A stretch of 64,000 nt of DNA from Bacillota bacterium. Lineage in GTDB: Bacteria > Bacillota > Clostridia > Acetivibrionales > DSM-1351. The stretch spans positions 1 to 64,000 of the forward strand of contig JAEVZU010000151.1 in NCBI GenBank assembly GCA_023392075.1, in the 5' to 3' direction. Shown here piece by piece: positions 43,273 to 51,627 of the stretch. A program made the translations under genes and the position numbers. Within the stretch, counting starts at the first letter, position 1, and each line of letters opens with the position of its first letter. The notes beneath the pieces were generated by a model. The model was not told where the DNA came from. It was given only the letters and a program-made list of their open reading frames with translations, and did not search any database.

Positions 43273-43872
43273 ATGTCAAAAGATTTTTATAATGCGGTTA
43301 AAGATAGACGTTCTTTTTATGCAATAAGCAAAGAATCACCTGTTTCAGATACAAGGATTCAGGAAATTGTAAATGAGGCAGTTAAATATGCTCCTACGGC
43401 ATTTAACAGTCAGAGCGGCAGGGTAATGGTTTTACTTGGCGGGAATCACGATAAATTGTGGGATTTGACAAAGGAGGAGTTAAGAAAAATCGTACCTCCT
43501 GAGGGCTTTAATTCAACTGAAAGCAAAATTGATTCATTTAAAAGCGGCTATGGTACGGTGTTGTTTTTTGAGGATCAATCAGTGGTAGAATCACTGCAGC
43601 GCCAGTTTGAGTTATACAAGGACAATTTCCCCGTCTGGTCCCTTGAGTCCAGCGGAATGCTGCAGTATATCGTGTGGACCTCGCTTGAGCTGGAGGGTTT
43701 CGGTGCTTCGCTGCAGCATTACAATCCCCTCATAGATTCCGCAGTCGGCAGTGAATGGAATATTCCCTCCAACTGGAAGCTGATGGCCCAGATGCCTTTT
43801 GGAAAACCGGTGGCGTCACCCGATGAAAAACAGTTTCAGCCGCTGGATTTCAGAGTAAAGTTTTTGAAGTAA
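43273..43872 (+). CDS. Nitroreductase-family oxidoreductase (Frm2/YdgI-like)
   Basis: 199-residue FMN-dependent nitroreductase of the small Frm2/HBN type. FMN-binding Arg and Ser residues are in KDRRSFYAISKE and APTAFNSQSGRVMVLLG; the dimer and flavin segment SSGMLQYIVWTSLELEGFGASLQHYNPL is typical, and the tail AQMPFGKP closes the flavin site. It may reduce nitro compounds or quinones, or protect against oxidative stress. A strong AAGGAGG lies before the ATG. It is 68 bp behind deaD and may be co-transcribed, ending at the terminator at 43930. Confidence 0.9.
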   Translation: MSKDFYNAVKDRRSFYAISKESPVSDTRIQEIVNEAVKYAPTAFNSQSGRVMVLLGGNHDKLWDLTKEELRKIVPPEGFNSTESKIDSFKSGYGTVLFFEDQSVVESLQRQFELYKDNFPVWSLESSGMLQYIVWTSLELEGFGASLQHYNPLIDSAVGSEWNIPSNWKLMAQMPFGKPVASPDEKQFQPLDFRVKFLK

Positions 43873-43929
43873 ACCTTTTTGCAGCACATATTTTACACAT
43901 TATTTTAAATTTTAATAATCTTTGATAAG

Positions 43930-43981
43930 ACAGCCCTGCAAGTGTGGTGCACTTAACATTGGACCACACCTGCAGGGCTGT
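43930..43981. terminator. Very stable hairpin between convergent genes
   Basis: ACAGCCCTGCA/TGCAGGGCTGT with the inner stem GTGTGGT/ACCACAC. It serves as terminator for the nitroreductase gene and, on the other strand, for the exopolysaccharide operon. Confidence 0.8.
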
Positions 43982-44009
43982 ATATTATTTACGTATTCTA
44001 ATTTTACCA

Positions 44010-46319
44010 CTATGGATTAGGCTTTTTATGCCGCATTCTCAGTATAATCAACAGCATTGCCAAAAAGAGCACCACCATGACTGAGGTCCCTGCAAGTGCA
44101 AACAGCAGAGAGCTTCTGTTTTCCAGTATGCTCTTTGCCAGAGTGGGCTTGGCTTCCTTAAGCTCTTCATTCTGGAACTGATAGGATTTTATATTGCCCT
44201 TGCTGTCAATAAGGACAAAATCATTTTTCAGATTCCAACTCATCTTTTCATTGCTGACCAGCTTTGTCACACTGTTGAGAGCCTTGATATCAGGACCGGT
44301 CAGAACCAGAAGGGCTCGTCCGTCGGCATAGGGTGATTTCAGCAGCTGCAGCGTCCCTATTGAGCTTGCATAATCGGAGGTAAGAATTAATTTATCATTT
44401 GTCAAAAATTCCGACCTGCCGCTGTTATATTTAAAATACAGCTTGTCGTTAAGTTTTGATATGAGGCTGTTACCGGCAGGAGTTCCCGATGTAATGATAT
44501 TATAATTTGCTTCCTGCTCGTTGAATTCGCCCGCCTTTTTAACCGTCAGGCTGCCATAGGCATCCGCCGAAGCCGAATATAACGAAAGTGCTCTCCCCAG
44601 CAATGTTAGTTCTGAGGAAACCGGTTTATCCGACAATACCAGCAAAACGTCGTTCAAACTGCCCCCTTTCTGAAAAGGAGCCGGCCTGCTGTTAAAGCTT
44701 AATTTGGTACTGTTATCCGAAGGCAGATAAATGGTTGTATTCTTTGTAATGTATGCCCAGGGCATCTCATCCCGCCTTGTTGTACAAAAAAGGTCCGGTA
44801 TCTCCAGATCAAAAGCAAACTTCATACTGCCGGCTTTTGTACCCACAACATCAGCAGGCATGAAGAAAGTCAATTCGTCATTGTCGGCATTCTCCAAGGC
44901 CAGTTTTTTACTTCCCACAGGTATGTCTCCCCAGTAGACGGTGAGCATTGATCTATTGAAATCCAGATTTTTGCTGTACCTGAAATTTACCGTTACCTTG
45001 CTTGCAGAGGATAGGGTATAATCGGCAGGTACAGGTAAAAACAGAGTTTTTTCCTGTCGGAAGGGACCGATAAACTCATAACCCCCGCCTGTCATTTCCT
45101 GGAGGTTATATCGGTCTGCTTTCATATCACTTTGTGCTTTGGCATTTTTCCTTATTTCTGCGGTACCCTTCCTAATAAAAGTTATATTATCGCTTTCCTG
45201 ACTTATACGTTCATTATCTCCGAGGAAATAACCCGCCTCTGCCAGGCAGTCGGCATCATCGGAGGTTATGATGAGCAAAGGGTTGCCCCGGTCATCATTT
45301 ACAAACAGAAGCAGGACCTGCCCCTTTAACTGACTACGGTAAGGCTGTATATGTTTAGTCAGTCCGGAAGGCATATCCTTTGTCAGTCCGACCAGTATAT
45401 TTCTTCTTTTCCCGCTGCTCTGAGCCTCCTGCCAGGAACTTACCGCAAGATTATTATTATCCTTTGTATTTTTGCCAAGTCCGGTCATAATCATCATAGC
45501 AGCAGCTATCTCTTCATTCTGAGCCGTATCTGCAACTGTGACCGCCGTATCCGCTCCGCTCTGGTTATCCGATGACAGGAAGGGATAGGGATAGTAGTCA
45601 ATGCGGTTATGGTGAGCCAGCAGATCATAGCCTACCTCCACACCGGAGGCTTCGGAAAAAGTCACCCAGTTTGCATTGCTTTCATCGTCTATGCAGCCCT
45701 GATCATTGTAGAGCCTGGCATACCCGGATATGGTCAGGGTATTTGTACTGCTCTCCCTGTCATTTTTTATCAGTTTGGCCGGAATTAAAACATATATAAA
45801 ATTCTTTTCATTGTTTTTGTAAGTCAACTGGCAGGAATAAAAGGGTTGTTTGTTTATTGCAAAGGTCAGCGTACAGGGCATGTTTTTTATTAGCTGGCTG
45901 ACTCTGTATTCAAGCTTAACACAGAAATATTTCGTACTCCAGTATTTAGGCAGGCTGAAATACAGGTCTGCCGAAGAGTAGATGCCCTTCAATATCTGCG
46001 GTGCATCCCATGTAAAATCTGCAGTCAGATCAGCTTTGGGAAGTTTGGGTTTTGTCGATGCAGGTATGCCTGCATTTTCAAGCATACTGCTTACACTGGA
46101 CAGCAAAGCATCTTCGGAGGATATTATTTTATCTGTGTTGTCCGGCCCGGAGACATCAGTGGCAGTTGCCTCTGCGATGGATTGTTTCGCTGCAGCGGCC
46201 ATATAAACGTCCTGAGTTCCTCCTGCGGTCAAAACTACTGTTATCAATACAAAAATAAATACTCTGAAGAACTTATTCCTTCTTCCTTTTAACTTTAACA
46301 TTAACATTAGCATTAGCAT
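44010..46319 (-). CDS. BcsB-like cellulose synthase regulatory/periplasmic subunit
   Basis: 769-residue exported protein anchored by a C-terminal helix (SSLLFALAGTSVMVVLFLAML). An N-terminal signal segment is followed by two rounds of beta-rich carbohydrate-binding and flavodoxin-like domains, the BcsB plan. Examples are FDRSMLTVYWG-like strands (DFNRSMLTVYWGDIPVG) and LYFSLPKYWSTKYFCVKLEY. It would guide nascent glucan outside the membrane next to the synthase at 46273. The start lies inside the upstream gene: GGGGGAG, eight bases, then ATGCTAATGCTAATG. The first codons come from a hexanucleotide repeat (MLMLMLML). Last gene of the seven-gene operon. Confidence 0.82.
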   Translation of the reverse strand: MLMLMLMLKLKGRRNKFFRVFIFVLITVVLTAGGTQDVYMAAAAKQSIAEATATDVSGPDNTDKIISSEDALLSSVSSMLENAGIPASTKPKLPKADLTADFTWDAPQILKGIYSSADLYFSLPKYWSTKYFCVKLEYRVSQLIKNMPCTLTFAINKQPFYSCQLTYKNNEKNFIYVLIPAKLIKNDRESSTNTLTISGYARLYNDQGCIDDESNANWVTFSEASGVEVGYDLLAHHNRIDYYPYPFLSSDNQSGADTAVTVADTAQNEEIAAAMMIMTGLGKNTKDNNNLAVSSWQEAQSSGKRRNILVGLTKDMPSGLTKHIQPYRSQLKGQVLLLFVNDDRGNPLLIITSDDADCLAEAGYFLGDNERISQESDNITFIRKGTAEIRKNAKAQSDMKADRYNLQEMTGGGYEFIGPFRQEKTLFLPVPADYTLSSASKVTVNFRYSKNLDFNRSMLTVYWGDIPVGSKKLALENADNDELTFFMPADVVGTKAGSMKFAFDLEIPDLFCTTRRDEMPWAYITKNTTIYLPSDNSTKLSFNSRPAPFQKGGSLNDVLLVLSDKPVSSELTLLGRALSLYSASADAYGSLTVKKAGEFNEQEANYNIITSGTPAGNSLISKLNDKLYFKYNSGRSEFLTNDKLILTSDYASSIGTLQLLKSPYADGRALLVLTGPDIKALNSVTKLVSNEKMSWNLKNDFVLIDSKGNIKSYQFQNEELKEAKPTLAKSILENRSSLLFALAGTSVMVVLFLAMLLIILRMRHKKPNP

Positions 46320-47601
46320 TAGCGTTCTCCCCCGGTTCTCTATTATTTTCTATAGATCTTTCAGTTTTATACCATTTTATCTCTCTTTTAAATATGGCAT
46401 CGTTTGCACTTTGTATTACAGCACTTAGCACTACAACCACCCATAGCTTTGAATAGGTAAAAAGCATCAAAAGGATAAGCATTGCCGATTCCATATTGAA
46501 CTCATTTTTCTCAACTGCCAGGGTTATCAGAACATTTAAAACAAATACAAGTATGGCCATAAGCCAAAGTACACTGGAAAAGCCCCCCAGAGTGACATGT
46601 GCAAATCCCAGAACCGACAGGATGAAAATCAGATCGGAACAGACAAGAGAAGACAGCATCAGGATGTAAATCAGTCCGTAGTACAGGACATCCAGCCGCA
46701 TAGGTCCGGCTTTTCTGTCAAAGACATATTTGAAATTTTCCTTCAGTACATATATGTTCCCTTTTGCCCATCTTGTCCTTTGCTTGAGCCATATGCGGAG
46801 CAGCTGGGGTTCCTGTTCCCATGTTACGGCCAGAGGCATCAGTTTTATTTTATAACCCATTCTGTATATTCTGAAGCTTATTTCGGTATCTTCAGACAGG
46901 GCTTTTGTATCCCAGCCTCCGATACGCTCAATAATACTTCTGCGCATGACAAAGTTCGTACCGGGTATTGTGCATAATTTGAAGAAAAACCATCTGCCGG
47001 CCTGGTTCATACATTGATAAGCCAGAGTTTCTATATTTACAAAGCGTGTCATCAGCGAAGCATTCCTGTTTCTGGTTCTGAACTTTCCTATCACGGCCCC
47101 CAGTTTATCATCCGACATAAGATTTTCCACCAGTAAAGTGAGTGCATTGGGTTCGGGAGTATTATCGGCGTCATATATGGCAATTACACTTCCGCTGCTT
47201 ACGGAAAAACCGATATTAAGAGCATTGGATTTTCCCTTGCCGCCCGAAACGTTATCGGTATTAATTACTATCAGCTTTCTGTCAGGATTTTTCCCCTGTA
47301 TTTTTTTTAAAACCTCGGCAGAGTCGTCAGAGGAATTGTCGTTTATTACTATGATTTCATATTTATCCTTTGGGTAATCAAGTGCCAAAAGAGCTTGAAC
47401 AGTCTTCCTTATTACTATGCTCTCATTGTGAGCCGGAACCATTATTGAAACCATGGGATATTCCTTCAGCTTTATGTGACCGTCGGTACGGTTGACCCGG
47501 ATATAATAGATAAAGCCCCCGATCGACAAAACCACATTTATCAGCATGAGCCCCCAAATAGCAATAATAGCATACAATGACAATATATCTATTAGTGTCA
47601 A
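46273..47601 (-). CDS. Family-2 glycosyltransferase, cellulose-synthase (BcsA)-like
   Basis: 442-residue processive beta-glycosyltransferase. One or two N-terminal membrane helices, then the GT2 core: VPAHNES, D88 in INDNSSDD, DAD at 144-146, SEDTE at 236-240 (catalytic Asp) and QRTRWAKG at 274-281. Several C-terminal membrane helices follow. The QRTRW motif marks cellulose/chitin/hyaluronan-type synthases. Unlike BcsA it has no PilZ domain, so c-di-GMP would have to act through another subunit. The tail NANANANVNVKVK is encoded by a hexamer repeat shared with the start of the BcsB-like gene (47-bp overlap). UDP-glucose is the likely donor. Confidence 0.9.
   Translation of the reverse strand: MTLIDILSLYAIIAIWGLMLINVVLSIGGFIYYIRVNRTDGHIKLKEYPMVSIMVPAHNESIVIRKTVQALLALDYPKDKYEIIVINDNSSDDSAEVLKKIQGKNPDRKLIVINTDNVSGGKGKSNALNIGFSVSSGSVIAIYDADNTPEPNALTLLVENLMSDDKLGAVIGKFRTRNRNASLMTRFVNIETLAYQCMNQAGRWFFFKLCTIPGTNFVMRRSIIERIGGWDTKALSEDTEISFRIYRMGYKIKLMPLAVTWEQEPQLLRIWLKQRTRWAKGNIYVLKENFKYVFDRKAGPMRLDVLYYGLIYILMLSSLVCSDLIFILSVLGFAHVTLGGFSSVLWLMAILVFVLNVLITLAVEKNEFNMESAMLILLMLFTYSKLWVVVVLSAVIQSANDAIFKREIKWYKTERSIENNREPGENANANANVNVKVKRKKE
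46291..46326 (-). repeat. Hexanucleotide repeat in overlapping genes
   Basis: Six consecutive AATGCT/AATGTT-type units (sense strand GCTAATGCTAATG...). One frame codes Asn-Ala/Val at the end of the glycosyltransferase; the other codes Met-Leu at the start of the BcsB-like protein. Confidence 0.8.
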
Positions 47602-49193
47602 TCTGTGTCCCCCTTATCGGTGTTTTGACCTGAATTGCTTTTGTACAGGAACCGCCTTCTGTTTTGATAACGTGCAACTGCTATAAAGATAATAAACAGA
47701 ATGGAAATCCCGGTAACAATTATCAGAAGCCTTTTGTTTTCCCTGGCCATGCTCTCGGCAAGCCTGCCTATCACTCCCCTGTTATATTCAAAATTTTCCT
47801 CATAAGTGAAGGGAGTGTATTGCAGTGACTGTACTCTGCCATTCAGAGTCATTATGTTCCCTTTAGAGCTGATCACCTTGTCATCAGTATAGACCGTATG
47901 AGATATGGATCTTAAGCTTTTCAGCGGCACCGCGGAATCCTGGATGAGCTTAATCTGGTTTTCAATGGTGCCTGTATCGGCATTCATATCCAGATATAGA
48001 ACCGTGCTATAGGTATTGACCATGTTACTGCCTATATTCCCATTCAGAAGTGCCGGAGCAATAATGTGGTGTCCATCGGAATAAACCGTATTGTAGCCGT
48101 CAATGTCGGACCAGTTGTTCTTTCCCTGACCGGTATATAAAATAACCGTACTGAATCTTCTTAATACATCCAATCCCAATTTTTCATGAATCCAGTTATT
48201 GGGGGCTTCAATGGCTATGGGAAATACACCGTATTTGTTATAGGCCGCTACCGCAGAAGTTATTTTCCTGTTGATTTCCTCCAGCGAAGGATTTACAGTG
48301 TTTATCAACGGAGCTTTCAATATTATTACTGCTCCCTTTGACTGGGCATATCTGAGAATCTCACAAAAATGCTTCATTGCAGGATATTCACTGTTCTGAT
48401 AAACAGGCATTACGGTTATGGAATAGGGAATACCCTTCTGTGCCAGCATTTCTACAACCTTGAGCATCCTCTCACCGTTAAAGAACGGGTACACATTATC
48501 AAAAATTATATATTGAGGATAACTGTTCGGCAGATTTTCAAAAGGCCATTTCCATTTTGAAATCTGATCTGAAAATGCAGCCTTTAAAATATCACTTTCA
48601 AAATCAAAAACCCCAAAACAGCTGAATCTTCCCTTACTGACAGTTAATTCCGATGATTTTCCGTCAGCCTCAATATAGCCTGCACTGTATGGAAATGTAC
48701 CCTGAATAATTGTCGCTTTATCGGCCTTAATAATTCCCGGGCTTTCTTTCCCTTCACTGAACCCATAGGAAAACCGCACCACTGCATCACGTACCTGAAA
48801 AGAAGCATAGTTCAGCCTCAAAGCCTTAAGTATATCCGTTACGCTTCCCCCGCCCACAACCATGATTTTATTGTTTAAGCCCTGAAGCTCCCTTAAAAAC
48901 CCAGAACTGATGCTATCGCTTTCATGGTAAAATAAAATGCTGTCAAATTTACCGAGAATTCCCCTGCTTTCGGTAACAGTACTGTAAGCGGTCCCATATC
49001 CCATGTACGTGAGTATATCCGCCATAGCCGCCACATTTTCGTAACCCTTTTGAGTCAAATCATCATCATAGACAAAAAGTATGTCCTTTGCTTTTAAAAC
49101 ATTGGTTTCAAGGGCATAAGCCGCATTCCGGGGCACCATATACATGCAGATGCTTAAAATAAATATAAATATTAATGTTCTTTTAAACATCAT
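47598..49193 (-). CDS. DUF2334-like exported membrane protein of the polysaccharide operon
   Basis: 532-residue protein with an N-terminal signal helix (FKRTLIFIFILSICMYMVP), a large extracytoplasmic part and a C-terminal membrane helix (LLIIVTGISILFIIFIAVA). The central region YIIFDNVYPFFNGERMLKVVEMLAQKGIPYSITVMPVY resembles DUF2334, a polysaccharide-deacetylase-like barrel. The usual deacetylase metal triad is not evident. It overlaps the upstream gene by 11 bp and the downstream glycosyltransferase by 4 bp, so it is translationally linked to both. The ATG at 49191-49193 is chosen for AAAAGGAAC upstream. It probably modifies or handles the exported polymer. Confidence 0.75.
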   Translation of the reverse strand: MMFKRTLIFIFILSICMYMVPRNAAYALETNVLKAKDILFVYDDDLTQKGYENVAAMADILTYMGYGTAYSTVTESRGILGKFDSILFYHESDSISSGFLRELQGLNNKIMVVGGGSVTDILKALRLNYASFQVRDAVVRFSYGFSEGKESPGIIKADKATIIQGTFPYSAGYIEADGKSSELTVSKGRFSCFGVFDFESDILKAAFSDQISKWKWPFENLPNSYPQYIIFDNVYPFFNGERMLKVVEMLAQKGIPYSITVMPVYQNSEYPAMKHFCEILRYAQSKGAVIILKAPLINTVNPSLEEINRKITSAVAAYNKYGVFPIAIEAPNNWIHEKLGLDVLRRFSTVILYTGQGKNNWSDIDGYNTVYSDGHHIIAPALLNGNIGSNMVNTYSTVLYLDMNADTGTIENQIKLIQDSAVPLKSLRSISHTVYTDDKVISSKGNIMTLNGRVQSLQYTPFTYEENFEYNRGVIGRLAESMARENKRLLIIVTGISILFIIFIAVARYQNRRRFLYKSNSGQNTDKGDTD

Positions 49194-50040
49194 ATTGAAG
49201 TTCCTTTTCAACACTCTGCTTAAAGAATACACCGTCATTTCCGATCTCATCCCTGTATTGAACAAAAGCAATCTGCACCTCAACTTTGATCGATGTATCT
49301 GTAATTCCGTCAAATGCATCTTTTTCACCTGCCATAGACCTGATTCGGTTGCGGACCAATTCACCTCCGGCGTCGTCGCAGGTCAGTATGATTGCAAGAC
49401 TTCCATCGTTATCTATACTGTACTGGTTGTCCTCTATCCTGATTGCATCACCTATAATTTCAGCAAGCCGCTGTTTTAGTTTATCAAAATTCCTTTTTGA
49501 AAGTATTCTCTTTAATTCGTGGGCATAACGCAGCTTTATTATCATCAGAGTTAACGGAAGCTTATTGCGTCTCGTATACCGTATCTGTTTATCAATATCG
49601 TAATAAAAGCTCCTCAGATTATAAAGGCCCGTGAGGGGATCTATCATTACAAGCTCCTCAACCTGCTGCCTCAACATGCCGTTTTCCACTTCAAGCCTGT
49701 TACGCCCGAGTATAAACAGCCTCATTGAACCTACAACCAATATTGGCAGCACAAGCCAGGCAAATGAATAGATATTTATAACCGTACCTTTTTGATACAG
49801 CATAAAAAGCTTATAAGCCGTAAAACAAATAATTTGGGACCCGACAATTATAAAGGAGGCCAGGTCAACCGAAAATGTTACCAGTATGATGGCAACAACA
49901 GTAATAAACAGCATCACGGCATTTTCAACCCGGAATTCCGAGCCTCCGGCATATAAAACTGCCAGGCTGAAAAACATAGATATTAAAAATGTTAACAATC
50001 CCAAATCCTGAACTAAAATTTCAAATCTTTTACCAGCCAT
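49183..50040 (-). CDS. Membrane protein with degenerate GGDEF domain
   Basis: 285 residues: four N-terminal membrane helices, a short coiled linker (LEVENGMLRQQVEELV) and a GGDEF-fold domain opened by the normal DPLTGLYNLRSFYYDID. The active loop that should read GGDEF is DNDGS (YSIDNDGSLAIIL), and the metal Asp region is KLRYAHELK, so it cannot be a working cyclase. Such domains can act as c-di-GMP or nucleotide receptors, as in PelD. In this operon, whose synthase lacks PilZ, it is the best candidate for the second-messenger input (inference). GGAGGAG precedes the ATG. Confidence 0.82.
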   Translation of the reverse strand: MAGKRFEILVQDLGLLTFLISMFFSLAVLYAGGSEFRVENAVMLFITVVAIILVTFSVDLASFIIVGSQIICFTAYKLFMLYQKGTVINIYSFAWLVLPILVVGSMRLFILGRNRLEVENGMLRQQVEELVMIDPLTGLYNLRSFYYDIDKQIRYTRRNKLPLTLMIIKLRYAHELKRILSKRNFDKLKQRLAEIIGDAIRIEDNQYSIDNDGSLAIILTCDDAGGELVRNRIRSMAGEKDAFDGITDTSIKVEVQIAFVQYRDEIGNDGVFFKQSVEKELQYDV

Positions 50041-50080
50041 TTCTCCTCCATATGCCCACGCTGTACGCTGATACTCCAGC

Positions 50081-51622
50081 CTACAATATTTTAAGCCTGT
50101 GCAGCACTTCCGCTAAACTGAAATATATTATAAGGTCAAGGGAAACACTAAAAAGAAAAAGATTCTGGATCATTTCAGCATCCCCGCTGTTAACTATTGT
50201 AATCATGGCATTAGAAACACCGATGCAGAATATTACAAGCATAACCTCCAACGGTATTGAACTTCTTTGTCTGTACCCTCCTATAATTTTAACCGACTTC
50301 TGTCTGAACAACAGAACAATTGCCGCCAGCAAAACTATCAGGAAACCGATGGTTTTTGGTATGGAATTAGTTTTAAAACCGCTCCACATGGACCAAAACA
50401 GGCTTTTGGCCATTTTGGGCATTCCTGCACCTCTCTCAAAATTTCCGCTGTAATCCCTTCTGATATTAAATGCCGCTTTCACCGAAATATCCAGCATGGC
50501 AACCAGTGACCTGGGATGCTTCAGATAATAATAGGATATTTCAGCTGAATTATACCTGTCATAAAACCCTTGTTTCAAGTCTTTGTTCTCAGGATCCACC
50601 AGGGGATATTGTTCATTGCTGCTTGTATCTGCAAGTATTGAATATGCACCTTCAATACCGAATTCCCTCAGGGTCTTTTCAGGATCGGTTGACTGCAGCA
50701 GCACCCCCCTGGTCATTGCATTGTATTTACCCGACAGCGTAAAGGAAGATGGTGCATAAGCGGCAGAAAACATCACACTAAAAAATAGCAGCAGCACCGA
50801 GGTAATACATCCGGCTCTCCACAATAGGCTTTTGTTCATAAAAACAAGCTTAACTCCCAGTATCCCCAAAAATAAGCCTGCTATGGCATACTTATTTTCG
50901 ATAGTTGTCAAAACGCTTCCAAAAACGGTATACACAATAAGGTAAAACATGTTATGTCTCTCCTGCTGCAATGCTAAAGCGGCAGCGGCACAGAAAACTA
51001 TGGAAATCAGTACCAACGGTTCGGTATAAAAGGAACTGAAGTAGGTTATGTACGATACATCTGCAAATATGATCACACCTGCCAAACCTATTACTACACT
51101 TTCCGTAAAGGTTTTTACCCTGTATGCGGCCTGCCTTACCAGCAGAACAATTGCAGGGATATATAACAACCCGTATATTAAAGCCAAAAATCTTAAATCA
51201 AAAATACTGTCACGGGTGAACAAACCATCCAGCCCTTTTGCTGCAAATATCAAAGCACGCTGACCGGTAAATCCGGCAAAAAAACCGCTTTCCGGAGCCA
51301 GGGACAAATATTCCCTTACAAAATAATTAAAATACAGGTTTTCACCTGTGTCCTCTCTGTGATATATCCCGGCCGGATTAATCCTGCGGGCGAAGGAACC
51401 GTCATCCGACATACCCAGAAAAGGCGGTACAAAAAGCATGATTATAAGAAGCAGCAATGCCAATAGTCCTGCACCTAACCCGATGACAGTTATTGAGTAC
51501 TTTCCCTCTCTGTTTTTGTTTAACCCTGTTACCGTTTTTTTTGAGAAGGCGGCAAGTTTGCTCAAGCTTGAAAAAATAAATCTTGTTTTTTTCCATTCAT
51601 CTTTATTCTTTTTCATATTCAT
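50081..51622 (-). CDS. Polytopic membrane protein, WsfD-like glycosyltransferase candidate
   Basis: 513 residues with about ten membrane helices and a cytoplasmic N-terminal segment of 45 residues. After helix 1 comes FVPPFLGMSDDGSFARRINPAG, an acidic loop like the catalytic Asp loop of GT-C-fold lipid-linked sugar transferases. I recall proteins annotated WsfD with a similar pattern, but this is unverified. A long extracytoplasmic loop (EKTLREFGIEGAYSIL ... GFYDRYNSAEISYYYLKHP) lies in the middle. It probably adds a sugar to the polymer or a lipid carrier outside the membrane. Gaps on both sides are small: 40 bp to the GGDEF-like gene, 5 bp from the thioredoxin-GH8 gene. Confidence 0.65.
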   Translation of the reverse strand: MNMKKNKDEWKKTRFIFSSLSKLAAFSKKTVTGLNKNREGKYSITVIGLGAGLLALLLLIIMLFVPPFLGMSDDGSFARRINPAGIYHREDTGENLYFNYFVREYLSLAPESGFFAGFTGQRALIFAAKGLDGLFTRDSIFDLRFLALIYGLLYIPAIVLLVRQAAYRVKTFTESVVIGLAGVIIFADVSYITYFSSFYTEPLVLISIVFCAAAALALQQERHNMFYLIVYTVFGSVLTTIENKYAIAGLFLGILGVKLVFMNKSLLWRAGCITSVLLLFFSVMFSAAYAPSSFTLSGKYNAMTRGVLLQSTDPEKTLREFGIEGAYSILADTSSNEQYPLVDPENKDLKQGFYDRYNSAEISYYYLKHPRSLVAMLDISVKAAFNIRRDYSGNFERGAGMPKMAKSLFWSMWSGFKTNSIPKTIGFLIVLLAAIVLLFRQKSVKIIGGYRQRSSIPLEVMLVIFCIGVSNAMITIVNSGDAEMIQNLFLFSVSLDLIIYFSLAEVLHRLKIL

Positions 51623-51627
51623 AACCG

